From contig CAVYOX010000010.1 of NCBI GenBank assembly GCA_963770245.1, positions 372,001 through 436,000 of the forward strand: a stretch of 64,000 nucleotides of DNA, read 5' to 3'. Position numbers and translations under genes: made by a program. The notes under the pieces are model-generated. The model worked only from the letters and a program-made list of their open reading frames with translations, was not told the origin of the DNA and ran no database searches. This document shows positions 35,786-43,839 of the stretch, one piece after another; within the stretch, counting starts at the first letter, position 1, and every line of letters starts with the position of its first letter. This stretch comes from PALSA-270 sp963770245. GTDB taxonomy: Bacteria; Acidobacteriota; Terriglobia; Terriglobales; Acidobacteriaceae.

Positions 35786-35794
35786 TGCTATAAT
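35786..35794 (+). promoter_or_regulatory. Extended -10 promoter of the histone-like gene
   Basis: TGCTATAAT: perfect TATAAT at 35789-35794 preceded by the TGn extension at 35786-35788. No good -35 is needed for such promoters. It predicts a transcript start near 35801 and a leader of about 108 nt. Confidence 0.6.
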
Positions 35795-35806
35795 CGCGCC
35801 CCGTTC

Positions 35807-35894
35807 AGGCCGAGGTATGGGCCTTTCAGTTGTCTTTTTATTTTCTTTAGCGCATGAAGCGCTTACGCAGCTCCCGGCGCCGAAGGCGGCCGGG
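35807..35894 (+). promoter_or_regulatory. Structured leader with three stem-loops and a leader ORF
   Basis: Three hairpins lie in series: AGGCC/GGCCT (35807-35824) followed by a T-rich run with TTTTTATTTT; AGCGC/GCGCT (35849-35863); and a 9-bp stem with one bulge, CCCGGCGCC with GGCGGCCGGG (35873-35894), ending 4 nt before the AGGAGG ribosome-binding site. A 31-codon frame starts at ATG 35817 and its TGA (35910-35912) overlaps the ATG of the next gene. The pairing and frame are seen directly; attenuation or translational control is inferred. Confidence 0.5.
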
Positions 35895-35908
35895 AACCAG
35901 GAGGAAAC

Positions 35909-36295
35909 ATGACTTTTGATGAGACGCTTTACGCACGCGATGACGAAGCGGATGAATTCGGCGACGGCGCTGCCTACAGTGATTCACTGGAGGAGGATTT
36001 CGAGGAAGAAGAAGAAGAGGAAGAAGAAGCCGAGTTGCCGGTTGCGAGCGACGCAGAACCCGAACCCGTAGCGCCACCGGCGCCCGCGCCCGCGGGAAGC
36101 GGTGGAGGCTCGTCGAAACCAGCGGCGAAGAAACCGGCGAAGAAAAAACCCGCGAAAAAGGCTCCCCCGAAAAAACCGGCGAAGACGCCCGCCCGCAAGG
36201 CGCCCAAGCGTAAGCCCGCAAAACGAAAGCCGGCGCGAAAGGCAAAAGCGAAAACCAAGAAGAAACCAGCGGGCCGCAAAGGCCGGCGCCGCTAG
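35909..36295 (+). CDS. Histone H1-like acidic/basic tail protein
   Basis: A 128-aa protein split into an acidic N-terminal half (DEADEFGDG, then a run of about nine Glu) and a very basic C-terminal half rich in Lys, Ala and Pro (AAKKPAKKKPAKKAPPKKPA, later RKPARKAKAKTKKKPAGRKG). The basic part resembles eukaryotic histone H1 tails and bacterial H1-like proteins such as Hc1, AlgP and the HU tail of actinobacteria, so DNA or RNA binding in the nucleoid is likely. The start has a strong AGGAGG (35899-35904) with 4 nt spacing. No globular domain is visible. A GC-rich stem-loop at 36369-36391 probably ends the transcript. Confidence 0.85.
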   Translation: MTFDETLYARDDEADEFGDGAAYSDSLEEDFEEEEEEEEEAELPVASDAEPEPVAPPAPAPAGSGGGSSKPAAKKPAKKKPAKKAPPKKPAKTPARKAPKRKPAKRKPARKAKAKTKKKPAGRKGRRR

Positions 36296-36368
36296 ATTCG
36301 TCATGGAGAGAGGTGCGCGCCACCGCAGGTGACGAAGGCCCGTTGCCGGTCTGAGTCTCGTTCGAGCC

Positions 36369-36393
36369 AGCCGCAGCGCCCTGCTGCGGCTTT
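36369..36393 (+). terminator. Probable terminator of the histone-like gene
   Basis: AGCCGCAG (36369-36376) pairs with CTGCGGCT (36384-36391) around a 7-nt loop, then TTTC. The stem is perfect but the T-run is short. Confidence 0.55.
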
Positions 36394-36501
36394 CATTCGT
36401 GGGCTGTCGATTCTGCTGGGCGCCCGGGTGGGCTCGAGCCCCGGGTCCCGCAAGCGAGAATCGCGGTCTATGATCTCTGCCTCGCCGAGGCCGCGCCCGG
36501 C

Positions 36502-36762
36502 TTATTTGCCGGTCTGCACCGCCTCCAGACACTTGCTGTAAAGTTGGAGCAAGTGAGCGGCATACTCTTCGGGTTTGGCGGCCGCGCCGCCGCCCTGGAA
36601 TCCCACTCCCGAGGAACTGGTTTTGCCGTAGCCGGTTGCCATGGCGACAAACTTCATGAGATCGAGGGCGATATCCTCGTCGCGGCGTGCGCCGGCCGCT
36701 GCGCTCGGTACTTCCATGAATCCCTCCGCTGAAACCTGGATGCTCGGAATTTCTTCGTCCAT
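36502..36762 (-). CDS. Conserved-looking hypothetical 86-aa protein
   Basis: Small leftward protein I do not recognise. It starts MDEEIPSIQVSAEGFMEVP and contains RRDEDIALDLMKFVAMATGY and the helical end KPEEYAAHLLQLYSKCLEAV. There is no signal peptide or membrane segment. The reading frame, with charged helix-forming stretches and family-like wording, stands out against the shadow frames on both strands, but the ATG at 36762 has no clear ribosome-binding site. It lies between the convergent histone-like gene and a divergent membrane-protein gene. Confidence 0.65.
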   Translation of the reverse strand: MDEEIPSIQVSAEGFMEVPSAAAGARRDEDIALDLMKFVAMATGYGKTSSSGVGFQGGGAAAKPEEYAAHLLQLYSKCLEAVQTGK

Positions 36763-36849
36763 CGCGGCGATGATAGCAGAAGCGGCAGTAGGAAAATCTC
36801 GCTGGCCGATTTCCAATGGCCGCGAGCCCCATGGCCGAATCTGGCCGGC

Positions 36850-36878
36850 TTGCCGTTGTTCAAGCGGGCGACTATAGT
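36850..36878 (+). promoter_or_regulatory. Promoter of the small phage-holin-type membrane protein
   Basis: TTGCCG (36850-36855), 17-nt spacer and TATAGT (36873-36878) predict a start near 36885, about 23 nt ahead of the TTG start at 36908. Confidence 0.6.
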
Positions 36879-36907
36879 CTTCCCCGTTGCTTTCGGGAGG
36901 CATTCGA

Positions 36908-37261
36908 TTGCGTCTTTTACTCAACTGGGTTCTCAGCGCAGTTGCCCTCTGGATTGTGGCGCACGTGATCTCCGGCTTCCATGTCAGCGGGCCGATCGCG
37001 GCGTTAATTGCCGCTCTGGTGATCGGCTTCGTGAACGCCACACTCGGAGCCTTTCTCAAAATCATCACCTTTCCTTTGACCATGATTACGCTCGGCATTT
37101 TCTGGCTGGTGATCAACGCGGCCATGATCGAGCTGGCGTCCGCGATCGTGCGGGGCTTTCGCGTCGATACCTTCGGCGCGGCGTTCTGGGGAGCGATCGT
37201 ATTGAGCCTGGTCAATATGGCCCTGCGGGCCCTCGCCGGCACCGACCGGGCGCGGACCTGA
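36908..37261 (+). CDS. Phage holin family 4-type membrane protein
   Basis: A 117-aa protein with four hydrophobic segments covering nearly its whole length (LNWVLSAVALWIVAHVISGF, GPIAALIAALVIGFVNATLG, FPLTMITLGIFWLVINAAMI, FGAAFWGAIVLSLVNMALRA). This is the common YvlD/phage_holin_4_2 membrane family, found widely in bacterial chromosomes without any phage; its function is unknown. The start is TTG at 36908, supported by GGGAGG at 36895-36900 and a good promoter upstream; an in-frame TTG at 36887 lies at the transcript start and is less likely. Confidence 0.88.
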   Translation: MRLLLNWVLSAVALWIVAHVISGFHVSGPIAALIAALVIGFVNATLGAFLKIITFPLTMITLGIFWLVINAAMIELASAIVRGFRVDTFGAAFWGAIVLSLVNMALRALAGTDRART

Positions 37262-37326
37262 AAGCGGCACCGCCGTCCTACCCGCGCCGCCGGCTTTCGC
37301 GGTCGAGCGTCCGGGCCGCATTGGAA

Positions 37327-38049
37327 TCAGAGATCGCAGGCCACCCTGAAGCCGTAGTCCGCATACTCGAATCCCGGGGGAATGCTCGAGCGGGCTGCGC
37401 AGCGCGCGACCTTGATGTGATGGCGCCAGGAGCCCCCGCGGGAAACGCGCCGCTCCCCGAACTCGGGACCGCCCGGATTGTGTTGCGGAGAAATCGCATA
37501 ATAGTCCGGCTGATACCAATCGTTGCACCACTCGTGCACATTCTCTGCAATGTCAAAGAGGCCGAATGCGTTCGCCGGATAAAGCGCCACCGGTTCGGGG
37601 CCTCGCTTCCAGCGCTTTTCATAATCGGGCAGCGATTGGGGCGGCGAATCGCCCCAGGGATAGAGCTTGGCTTCGACTCCTCCCCGCGCCGCGCACTCCC
37701 ACTCCGCCTCGGTGGGCAGGCGGTACTGGCGGCCCGTCAGGACGCTCAGCCACCGGCAGTAGTTCGAAGCCTCGAACCAGGAGACGGCGACCGCCGGCTG
37801 TTCGGGATGATTGAAGTCGGGATGGTTCGCCAAAGGCGGTGGGGGGAGGGAGTGGGCGCGCAGGAAATGACCGTAGTCCGCATTGGTGATTTGGCGAGCT
37901 GCGAGCAGGAACGGATCCACCCGGACGCGGTGAACCGGGCGCTCGTTGTCCTGTCCGCCTTCTGATCCCATCAGGAACCAGCTCTCCGGGACCAGAACGA
38001 GCGGCGGCGGCCGAAAGCCATCGCGAGATGAAGATGCGAAGCTCGACAT
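37327..38049 (-). CDS. SUMF1/formylglycine-generating-enzyme-like protein
   Basis: Protein of the formylglycine-generating enzyme (SUMF1) fold, 240 aa. Typical segments are FLMGSEGGQDNERPVHRVRV, VDPFLLAARQITNADYGHFL, AVSWFEASNYCRWLSVLTG, RLPTEAEWECAARGG, LFDIAENVHEWCNDWYQPDY and RVSRGGSWRHHIKVARCAAR followed by YGFRVA. The active-site cysteine pair of true FGE is not obvious; only one cysteine lies in the C-terminal block, so it may be a non-catalytic or otherwise specialised relative. It follows thiE by 46 nt on the same strand and is the last gene of the leftward run. Confidence 0.88.
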   Translation of the reverse strand: MSSFASSSRDGFRPPPLVLVPESWFLMGSEGGQDNERPVHRVRVDPFLLAARQITNADYGHFLRAHSLPPPPLANHPDFNHPEQPAVAVSWFEASNYCRWLSVLTGRQYRLPTEAEWECAARGGVEAKLYPWGDSPPQSLPDYEKRWKRGPEPVALYPANAFGLFDIAENVHEWCNDWYQPDYYAISPQHNPGGPEFGERRVSRGGSWRHHIKVARCAARSSIPPGFEYADYGFRVACDL

Positions 38050-38095
38050 AGAAACCGGATCAACACCAGACTCGCCAGCCAACCCATGCGACCGG

Positions 38096-38788
38096 TTAAC
38101 CTCTGAGCCTGCGAACCACCTCCCCGATGTCGTTGTCTTGGAAAAGGCGGATGGCGGCGATGCCCGCGGCTCCCGCATCCCGGCAGATCACGACGTTCGC
38201 CAGGGTGACGCCGCCAAGCGCGAAGACCGGTATTGGATGCCGGCACGCTTGCCGAAGAGTTTCCAGGCCCTCCGGGAACTTCAGGGGCGAATCGCGCTTC
38301 TCGAACACGGGAGCCACCGCGGCAAAGTCCGCCCCTTGCTCGGCAGCCCGGGCGGCTTCTCGGGCGGTGTGGCAGGAGACCACCACGGTGGCGTGGGGCG
38401 GCGGAATGGCACGGGCCGGGAGCGAGATCGAAGCGGGGCGCGCTGCGTCTCGGTTCCAAATCCTGCGCACCTCAGACGGCGAAATGTCATCTGAGCGCAG
38501 GTGGACGCCGCTCGCGCCGGCGGCGAAAGCGACATCGCTGCGGGAATTGATCAAGAGACCGGTTCCCGGTTCCCCCTTCCCCGTTTTCCGCAGGCCGTTC
38601 TCTTCGATCACCCGCACCGCCTCGCTCGCCAAGGCTTCGAGTTGGCGAGCCGGCAAGTCTTTTTCACGCAGTTGGATGTAGTCCACGCCCCAGCGCGCAG
38701 CTTGGGCGATTTTTTCCAGCAGACGTTGGCGGCGGACCGATTCCGGGCCGCTAAACTGGGTACGGTCGCCGATGTAGTAGAGAAGCAA
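38096..38788 (-). CDS. thiE: Thiamine-phosphate synthase (ThiE/TenI family)
   Basis: TIM-barrel enzyme joining HMP-pyrophosphate and thiazole phosphate to make thiamine phosphate. The 230-aa product has YIQLREKDLPARQLEALASE, the phosphate/substrate segments LLINSRSDVAFAAGASGVHL, VVVSCHTAREAARAAEQGAD, FAAVAPVFEKRDS, and the C-terminal PVFALGGVTLANVVICRDAG. A TenI-type paralogue cannot be excluded because no other thiamine gene is nearby. The TTG start at 38788 reads MLLYYIGDRTQF. It is followed by the SUMF1-like gene and preceded by the LOG-family gene (48-nt gap). Confidence 0.9.
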   Translation of the reverse strand: MLLYYIGDRTQFSGPESVRRQRLLEKIAQAARWGVDYIQLREKDLPARQLEALASEAVRVIEENGLRKTGKGEPGTGLLINSRSDVAFAAGASGVHLRSDDISPSEVRRIWNRDAARPASISLPARAIPPPHATVVVSCHTAREAARAAEQGADFAAVAPVFEKRDSPLKFPEGLETLRQACRHPIPVFALGGVTLANVVICRDAGAAGIAAIRLFQDNDIGEVVRRLRG

Positions 38789-38810
38789 GCTCGGATTCAG
38801 CCCATTGGTG

Positions 38811-38838
38811 TTCTGGCAGTTCTTCTTCTGGCAGTTCT
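38811..38838. repeat. 13-bp direct repeat at the LOG-family stop codon
   Basis: TTCTGGCAGTTCT occurs at 38811-38823 and 38826-38838, a 15-bp period. The second copy overlaps the stop codon of the leftward LOG-family gene, the first lies just past it. Confidence 0.7.
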
Positions 38839-39712
38839 AGGGATTCGTCTTCGCGATCTCCGGCACCGCCTCGGTCGCCCGCTTCGGGTCAACCAGATGG
38901 TACTTGGTCAATCCCTCGCGCAGGAATTCAAAGCCCTCTTCGGGGGTGTCTGCCATTTTGAAAAGGTCCAGATCGGCGGGCGAGATGGTGCCGGCGTCGA
39001 CCATGGTTTCAAAGTTGATCAAGCGCTTCCAGTATTCGCTGCCGTAAATAACCACCAGGATTTTTTTCGCCAGTTTTTGGGTTTGGGCGAGGGTGAGGAT
39101 TTCAAACAGTTCATCGAAGGTTCCAAAGCCTCCGGGAAAAATCACCAGCGCTTTGGCCAGGTAGGCGAACCAGAACTTGCGCATGAAGAAGTAGTGGAAT
39201 TCAAAATTCAACGCCGGCGTGATGTAGGGATTCGGCATCTGCTCAAACGGCAGATTGATATTGAGGCCGATGGTCTTTCCGCCGGCCTCATGCGCGCCCA
39301 AGTTCGCGGCTTCCATGATGCCCGGGCCGCCTCCGGTGGTGACCACAAAGCGGCGACGGCGCGCGGGGATCTGGCTGGACCAGCGGGTGAGCATGGCCGC
39401 CAGACGGCGGGCGTCTTCGTAGTAGCGGGCCATGTCGACCGCCGCCAGAGCACGCTTTCTTTCGGCTTCTCTCTCCTCGCCGGCCGGCTGCGGGCTTCGT
39501 TCGAGTGCGGCCAGCTTTTTCTGCGCCGTGGGAAGGTTGTGGAAACGGGCGGAGCCGAAAAACACCACCGTGTCCTGAATCTGTTCCCGGCGAAAGCGCG
39601 ATAACGGCTCCGCGTACTCGGACAGGATGCGCAGAATTCTGCCGTCCGGGCTGCTGAGGAAAGGGTCATTTTTGTAGGCCAAGGCGGCGGGTTTGAGGAT
39701 ACGATCGCTCAT
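38837..39712 (-). CDS. LOG family (TIGR00730-like) nucleotide-binding protein
   Basis: Rossmann-like protein with the LOG-family motifs TTGGGPGIMEAANLGAHEAG and FPGGFGTFDELFEILTLAQT. Members include cytokinin-riboside phosphoribohydrolases that release the base from nucleoside monophosphates. The protein is about 291 aa, longer than the minimal ~190-aa LOG because of an N-terminal region (LSEYAEPLSRFRREQIQDTV), as in the larger PpnN-like or putative lysine decarboxylase-annotated group. ATG at 39712 is used; a GTG 6 nt upstream is possible. It is the third gene of the leftward run. Confidence 0.92.
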   Translation of the reverse strand: MSDRILKPAALAYKNDPFLSSPDGRILRILSEYAEPLSRFRREQIQDTVVFFGSARFHNLPTAQKKLAALERSPQPAGEEREAERKRALAAVDMARYYEDARRLAAMLTRWSSQIPARRRRFVVTTGGGPGIMEAANLGAHEAGGKTIGLNINLPFEQMPNPYITPALNFEFHYFFMRKFWFAYLAKALVIFPGGFGTFDELFEILTLAQTQKLAKKILVVIYGSEYWKRLINFETMVDAGTISPADLDLFKMADTPEEGFEFLREGLTKYHLVDPKRATEAVPEIAKTNP

Positions 39713-39822
39713 GATCACGGGTTCTTTCTTTCTATCTATCGTTCCATCGCGGGCTGTCCGAAGACCATCCGTCCAGCCTACGCATGCCGAGTACGGAGGG
39801 AACAGCCATCCGAGAACGAAAG

Positions 39823-40206
39823 TTACTTCGCGACCACCGACCCCTCATGGTAATGAGACGCTTCTCGGAATCCAATCCAGAGGTCGAGGATCCCCAAGCC
39901 GCTCGACAGGCCGCGGACGAACGCATTGGCCAGAAAACTGCGCAATGCAGGATAGCCCCAGAGCAGGTGATTGTCAGTCCATTGCAGGCTCCAAGGCAGG
40001 ATGACCAGCAGCACTCCCATCACTCCGCAGAGGATCACGAACACGAGAACCGCCAGACGGCGCAGCCAGCGCTCGGCGGGCTCCATATCTTGACGGGGAA
40101 GTTCGAGAGTGGAGGCGGGACTGCCGGTCCCACCCGCGGAGGGCTGTGCCGTACCCGCCGAAGTTGAGGAACTCGGCTCGAAAGGTGTGTGGGGATCTGC
40201 GGTCAC
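39823..40206 (-). CDS. Hypothetical two-helix membrane protein
   Basis: A 127-aa protein with a Ser/Thr/Pro-rich N-terminal 40 residues, then two hydrophobic segments (RLAVLVFVILCGVMGVLLVI and, less strongly, PALRSFLANAFVRGLSSGLG) and a short C-terminus. I do not recognise a family. The GTG start at 40206 has no strong ribosome-binding site. It lies between the large TPR protein and the LOG gene on the same strand, so it probably belongs to that transcript. Confidence 0.65.
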   Translation of the reverse strand: MTADPHTPFEPSSSTSAGTAQPSAGGTGSPASTLELPRQDMEPAERWLRRLAVLVFVILCGVMGVLLVILPWSLQWTDNHLLWGYPALRSFLANAFVRGLSSGLGILDLWIGFREASHYHEGSVVAK

Positions 40207-40295
40207 GTCCCGCTCCCCCGGACTCTTAGTCGGAGGAGGCGGCAGTTCATTTCCGCGTACCGGTGGCGCATGCGACCCGAACCCATCTCAGCATT

Positions 40296-43200
40296 CTACG
40301 ACTTTAGAGCCCGGATGCGCTCGGCGACGTCGCGATAGTCGATATTGTTGCCGTATACCTCGAGGAAATGCTTCATCGCCGCGGTTCGGTTCTGGGCGGC
40401 CTCGTAGGAGCCGGCGAGCTCGTAGTGCAGGGCAACCCGGGTCTCTCCATCGAGATTCGGCAGTTCGAGCGCCCGTTCGTACCACGGGATGGCGGCTTCG
40501 GGCACGCCTCGGTCCAGGAAGCATTGCGCCAACCAAGTATAAGTCTGCATCAGTTGCGGGAAGGGATGTCCCCGATCGACGGCCTGGCATACTTTCTGGA
40601 ACTCGCCGATGGCTTCATCGAGCAGGCCCATCTCCCGGAAGGCAACGCCCAGGTTGTAGTGAGTTTCGGAATCTTCGCCTTCGGGGGTGCCGCCGTTCTC
40701 GAGTTCTTGCTTCAGTTCGCCGAACATTCCAGCTACGTCGATGCCGGCCAGGCCGGCTTGGGGAGCCGCCGTCGATGCGGGCGCGAGCGGCCGGGTCTGA
40801 GCGATGAAGGTTCGAGGTGCAGTCGCAGAATCTCCGCCCGCTGCCGCCGCGGCCATGGCCGCCGGTGCGGTCGAGGAAGCGGCCGACACGGGAGCACTGA
40901 TCGGCCGTTCCGCTGGCTTCGGTTGGGGCGCGGCCGCGACCTGGGAATGGAGTGGGACGGGCGCTGCCGGTGCGTCGCCTAAGAAACCCCCGGCGAGAGA
41001 GCTCTCGAGATCGGCAACCAGATCACCGAGGGTGCTCGTCGGCTGCGGCGCGGCCGCCTCCGCCGGCGGTGAGAGAGCTGCCACGGCGGGAAAAACGGGC
41101 GGAGGAGGCGTGGGCTCGGTCAGGGGAGTCTTGCTCCCCCAAGGGCCAGACGGGGAAGCGGATTCGATCTCCGCCACTTTCGCTTCGGCGGCTGTCGCTG
41201 TCTCGAAGCTCGCTTCCTCGGGAACCGCCGCCACTTCGATCGAAACCTCTTCGACCGGCGGCGCGGATGAAGCGAGCGCGCCCGCCGCGGCGACTTCCTC
41301 TTGGATCGCGGCCAACATGGCGGCATCGGGGCGCAGCAGTTCGAGCTTCTGGAGCGCGGCGCGAGCCTGGTCGTGCATGGCATGCGCGGTATAGAAGCGG
41401 ACTTCTTGGATGGTCTCGGCGATGGTCTCGGCGATGATCTGCTCGTCCTCGACCTCGTGAAAGGGGGCCGGACTCTCAACCCTCGCGGGTGCCTCGACCG
41501 CGGCCTCGCTCCAGGCGGCAGTGGGCGCCGACTCGTCCGTGAGGGTCCCTTGCCATTCTTCAGAAAGATCGATTTCGCTCGAGGGCGCAGGCTTGGCCTG
41601 GAAAACTTCTGGCTCGGCGACCGAAGGCGTCGGCGTGGCGGCAGCCGGGGCGTGCCAGAATAACCCCGCCGGCCGGGCAGCTGAGGCGGCTGGGGGGGTG
41701 GCGGCAACCGGCGTTCGCTCCCCCGGCTCAGGCGCCGGCGAGAAGCGAATGGCGCTTTCCTCGGGCTCCCGAGTGAGCGCAGACGAAGTCGAAAGCGGCG
41801 CTATGACCTCGAGGGACTCGGGCGCGGTGGCGACCGCGCGTGCCTCGTATTTGTCCGCCAGTTCTCCGTAGCGCGTGGCCTCGTCGGGGTGGCCGGCATC
41901 GTGATAGAGGGCTTCCAGATTGCGGCAGCAAACCGCGGCTTCGGCGAAGCGGCCAGCCCGGGTATGCAGGGCGGCGAGACGCTGATTGAGGCGCAGATCT
42001 CGCGGCGCCTTGGGCAGCGCGGCCAGCAAAGGCCCCATGGCCTTGGCCGGCATGTTGTAAGAGGTGAACAGCTCAGCGTCGGTCAGGGCCGCGCGCACCG
42101 CCAAGGCGATATCGTCCGGGTAACGCTGGTCGATGAAGGGCGCCGTGGCCTCGAGCTCGTCGACCAGGGTTGCGCCTTCTTCCACCGTGATCAGCGACGG
42201 GCTCGCCGGACTGCCTCCCAGGCGTTCGACCACCTGCTGGTAGTTGCGCGCGTGCAGCTGGTTTTGCGGCTCCAGTTGAGTCAGTTTCAGGTAGTAGTCG
42301 CGCGCTTTCTCCAATTCCCCGGACTGCACGCAGGCGTGGGCGAGCAGTTCGTAGACCTCGGTCAGGTGCGTGCTCTCTCCTGCCTTATGGAGCAGAGCGA
42401 GCAACGTCTCGAGGGCGGCGGCATTTCCGCGGACGTGCCCAATGAGAGCGTGCAAGGTCTCGACCACCTTCGGCTGGTTGGCGGCCAACAGGCGATCGGC
42501 ATAGGTCTGATACACCTGCAACGCGGCTTCAAAATGGCCGCTCGCAATGAGCCGATCCGCCAAACTGACGATGGCTCCAATGTCATTGTGAACCGAGAGT
42601 AACTTGTCCGCCAAGGTTCGAGCTTCGGGCAGCCGGCCGGCCTGCACATAGGCTTGTTGCAGCGTGCGCAATCCTTCGACATGGGTATCGAGGTCGGCGA
42701 CTTTTTCCAGATATTGAATCGCCCCCGGGATATCGCCCGCATCGAACGCCATCCGCCCTCGCAGCAGCAGCGCTTCGCTGTTGCCCGGCTCGAGCGTAAG
42801 CATGCGTTGCACGACTTCTTCGGCTGCGCTGGTCGCTCCCCGGGTCCGCAAGCTTTCGACCGCGGCGGTAAAGATCTGCCAGGCCTCCGTCTTTTTTCCG
42901 AGTCGAATGTAGACTTCCGCCAGTTTCGTGCGCATGGCGACATTGTCGGGATCCATTTCGAGGATCTTCTGGAAAATGCGGGCCGCCTGCGCCATGTCGC
43001 CGGTGCGCAGGAATTCTTCCGCCACCTGCTTGTACTGGGCGCGGGCATCGTTGAACAGACCTTGCTGGGTATAGAGCTCGGCCAGCCGGAGCACGCTGTC
43101 GAGCGAAGACTTGAGCTTGCCCAGCTTCTTGTACATCGCGATGGCCTTCACGGTGAAGCCCTGGGCGGCGTAGGCATCGCCCACGCTCTTGAAACACTCA

Positions 43201-43388
43201 ATCGCCCGCTCGCTCTCGCCGAGTCGCGAGTAGAGGTCGCCCACCGTGTTCTGCACCGTGAGATCTTTGGGGTCCGCCTTGAGGATCTTTTCGTATTCCG
43301 TGATGGCGTTCTGCAGCTTCCCCTGCTGGACAAACTTCTCCGCGGAGTTGAGCACCTTCTGCTTGTTGAAGCCAAAACCAAACGCCAT
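40296..43388 (-). CDS. Large TPR-repeat protein
   Basis: A 1030-aa cytoplasmic-looking protein made of two TPR regions joined by a long Ala/Pro/Glu-rich linker. The N-terminal half (residues about 15-500) contains many 34-residue repeats such as KLQNAITEYEKILKADPKDL and AIQYLEKVADLDTHVEG. The linker runs through residues about 510-880. The C-terminal region returns to TPR (THYNLGVAFREMGLLDEAIG, then WYERALELPNLDGETRVALH). It has no signal peptide. The MAFGFGFNKQKVLNSAEKFV start is typical of a phylum-specific TPR group and follows TAAGGAT. A scaffold role is inferred from the repeats alone. Confidence 0.88.
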   Translation of the reverse strand: MAFGFGFNKQKVLNSAEKFVQQGKLQNAITEYEKILKADPKDLTVQNTVGDLYSRLGESERAIECFKSVGDAYAAQGFTVKAIAMYKKLGKLKSSLDSVLRLAELYTQQGLFNDARAQYKQVAEEFLRTGDMAQAARIFQKILEMDPDNVAMRTKLAEVYIRLGKKTEAWQIFTAAVESLRTRGATSAAEEVVQRMLTLEPGNSEALLLRGRMAFDAGDIPGAIQYLEKVADLDTHVEGLRTLQQAYVQAGRLPEARTLADKLLSVHNDIGAIVSLADRLIASGHFEAALQVYQTYADRLLAANQPKVVETLHALIGHVRGNAAALETLLALLHKAGESTHLTEVYELLAHACVQSGELEKARDYYLKLTQLEPQNQLHARNYQQVVERLGGSPASPSLITVEEGATLVDELEATAPFIDQRYPDDIALAVRAALTDAELFTSYNMPAKAMGPLLAALPKAPRDLRLNQRLAALHTRAGRFAEAAVCCRNLEALYHDAGHPDEATRYGELADKYEARAVATAPESLEVIAPLSTSSALTREPEESAIRFSPAPEPGERTPVAATPPAASAARPAGLFWHAPAAATPTPSVAEPEVFQAKPAPSSEIDLSEEWQGTLTDESAPTAAWSEAAVEAPARVESPAPFHEVEDEQIIAETIAETIQEVRFYTAHAMHDQARAALQKLELLRPDAAMLAAIQEEVAAAGALASSAPPVEEVSIEVAAVPEEASFETATAAEAKVAEIESASPSGPWGSKTPLTEPTPPPPVFPAVAALSPPAEAAAPQPTSTLGDLVADLESSLAGGFLGDAPAAPVPLHSQVAAAPQPKPAERPISAPVSAASSTAPAAMAAAAAGGDSATAPRTFIAQTRPLAPASTAAPQAGLAGIDVAGMFGELKQELENGGTPEGEDSETHYNLGVAFREMGLLDEAIGEFQKVCQAVDRGHPFPQLMQTYTWLAQCFLDRGVPEAAIPWYERALELPNLDGETRVALHYELAGSYEAAQNRTAAMKHFLEVYGNNIDYRDVAERIRALKS

Positions 43389-43839
43389 AAAATCCTTACT
43401 CCGGTTTCCTGAAGCAGGGTCAGCTCCCGCTCCGGAATTTTGCCGATCGCTTCACCCCTCTATCGGCAATCCTGGCCCTTGAGGGAGGATGGTCCTTGGG
43501 ACAAGGCCCATTGTACGGCTCAGGACGGCCAACCGTACGGTTACTAAGGGTTACCAACAGTGAGTGTACGAACGAGTGTCCGGGGAACCCAGCTGGCGAA
43601 TCGAGGCCCGGCCATGGCCGAAGCCAAGATTGCCGCAAGCGGCACCCCTGGCGGCAGGCGCCCACCTGGTAACTACCAGAAATCGCCGGCGTTGCCGGCA
43701 TCGAAGACGGAGCTCCGGCTCGCCAGACAATCATCCCGGGATCGACTATCCTGCTGAAGTATGGGAGTGCAGCTGACGGTTGCCCCAAGGAAGCCGGCCT
43801 CCAGCTCCGGTCCCGAGCCGGCACGGCCGCGAGCCTGAC
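43389..43839. other. Intergenic region with palindrome AACCGTACGGTT
   Basis: Divergent promoter region between the TPR gene (left) and the acyl-ligase fusion (right). A perfect 12-bp palindrome AACCGTACGGTT lies at 43531-43542, with a GTACGG half-copy near 43513-43518 and GGTTAC repeated just downstream, a plausible operator. The upstream open frame of the fusion protein (from 43780) is not conserved. I see no other gene. Confidence 0.45.

Noticed and set aside
36000..36035. GAA/GAG run as a possible phase-variable microsatellite
   Set aside because: Codons alternate (GAG and GAA mixed) and the unit is three bases, so slippage would not switch the gene off.
35984..36832. 282-codon leftward frame opposite the histone-like gene
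   Set aside because: Phe/Arg-rich sequence is the mirror of Lys/Glu codons; only its unrelated neighbour frame at 36502-36762 looks real.
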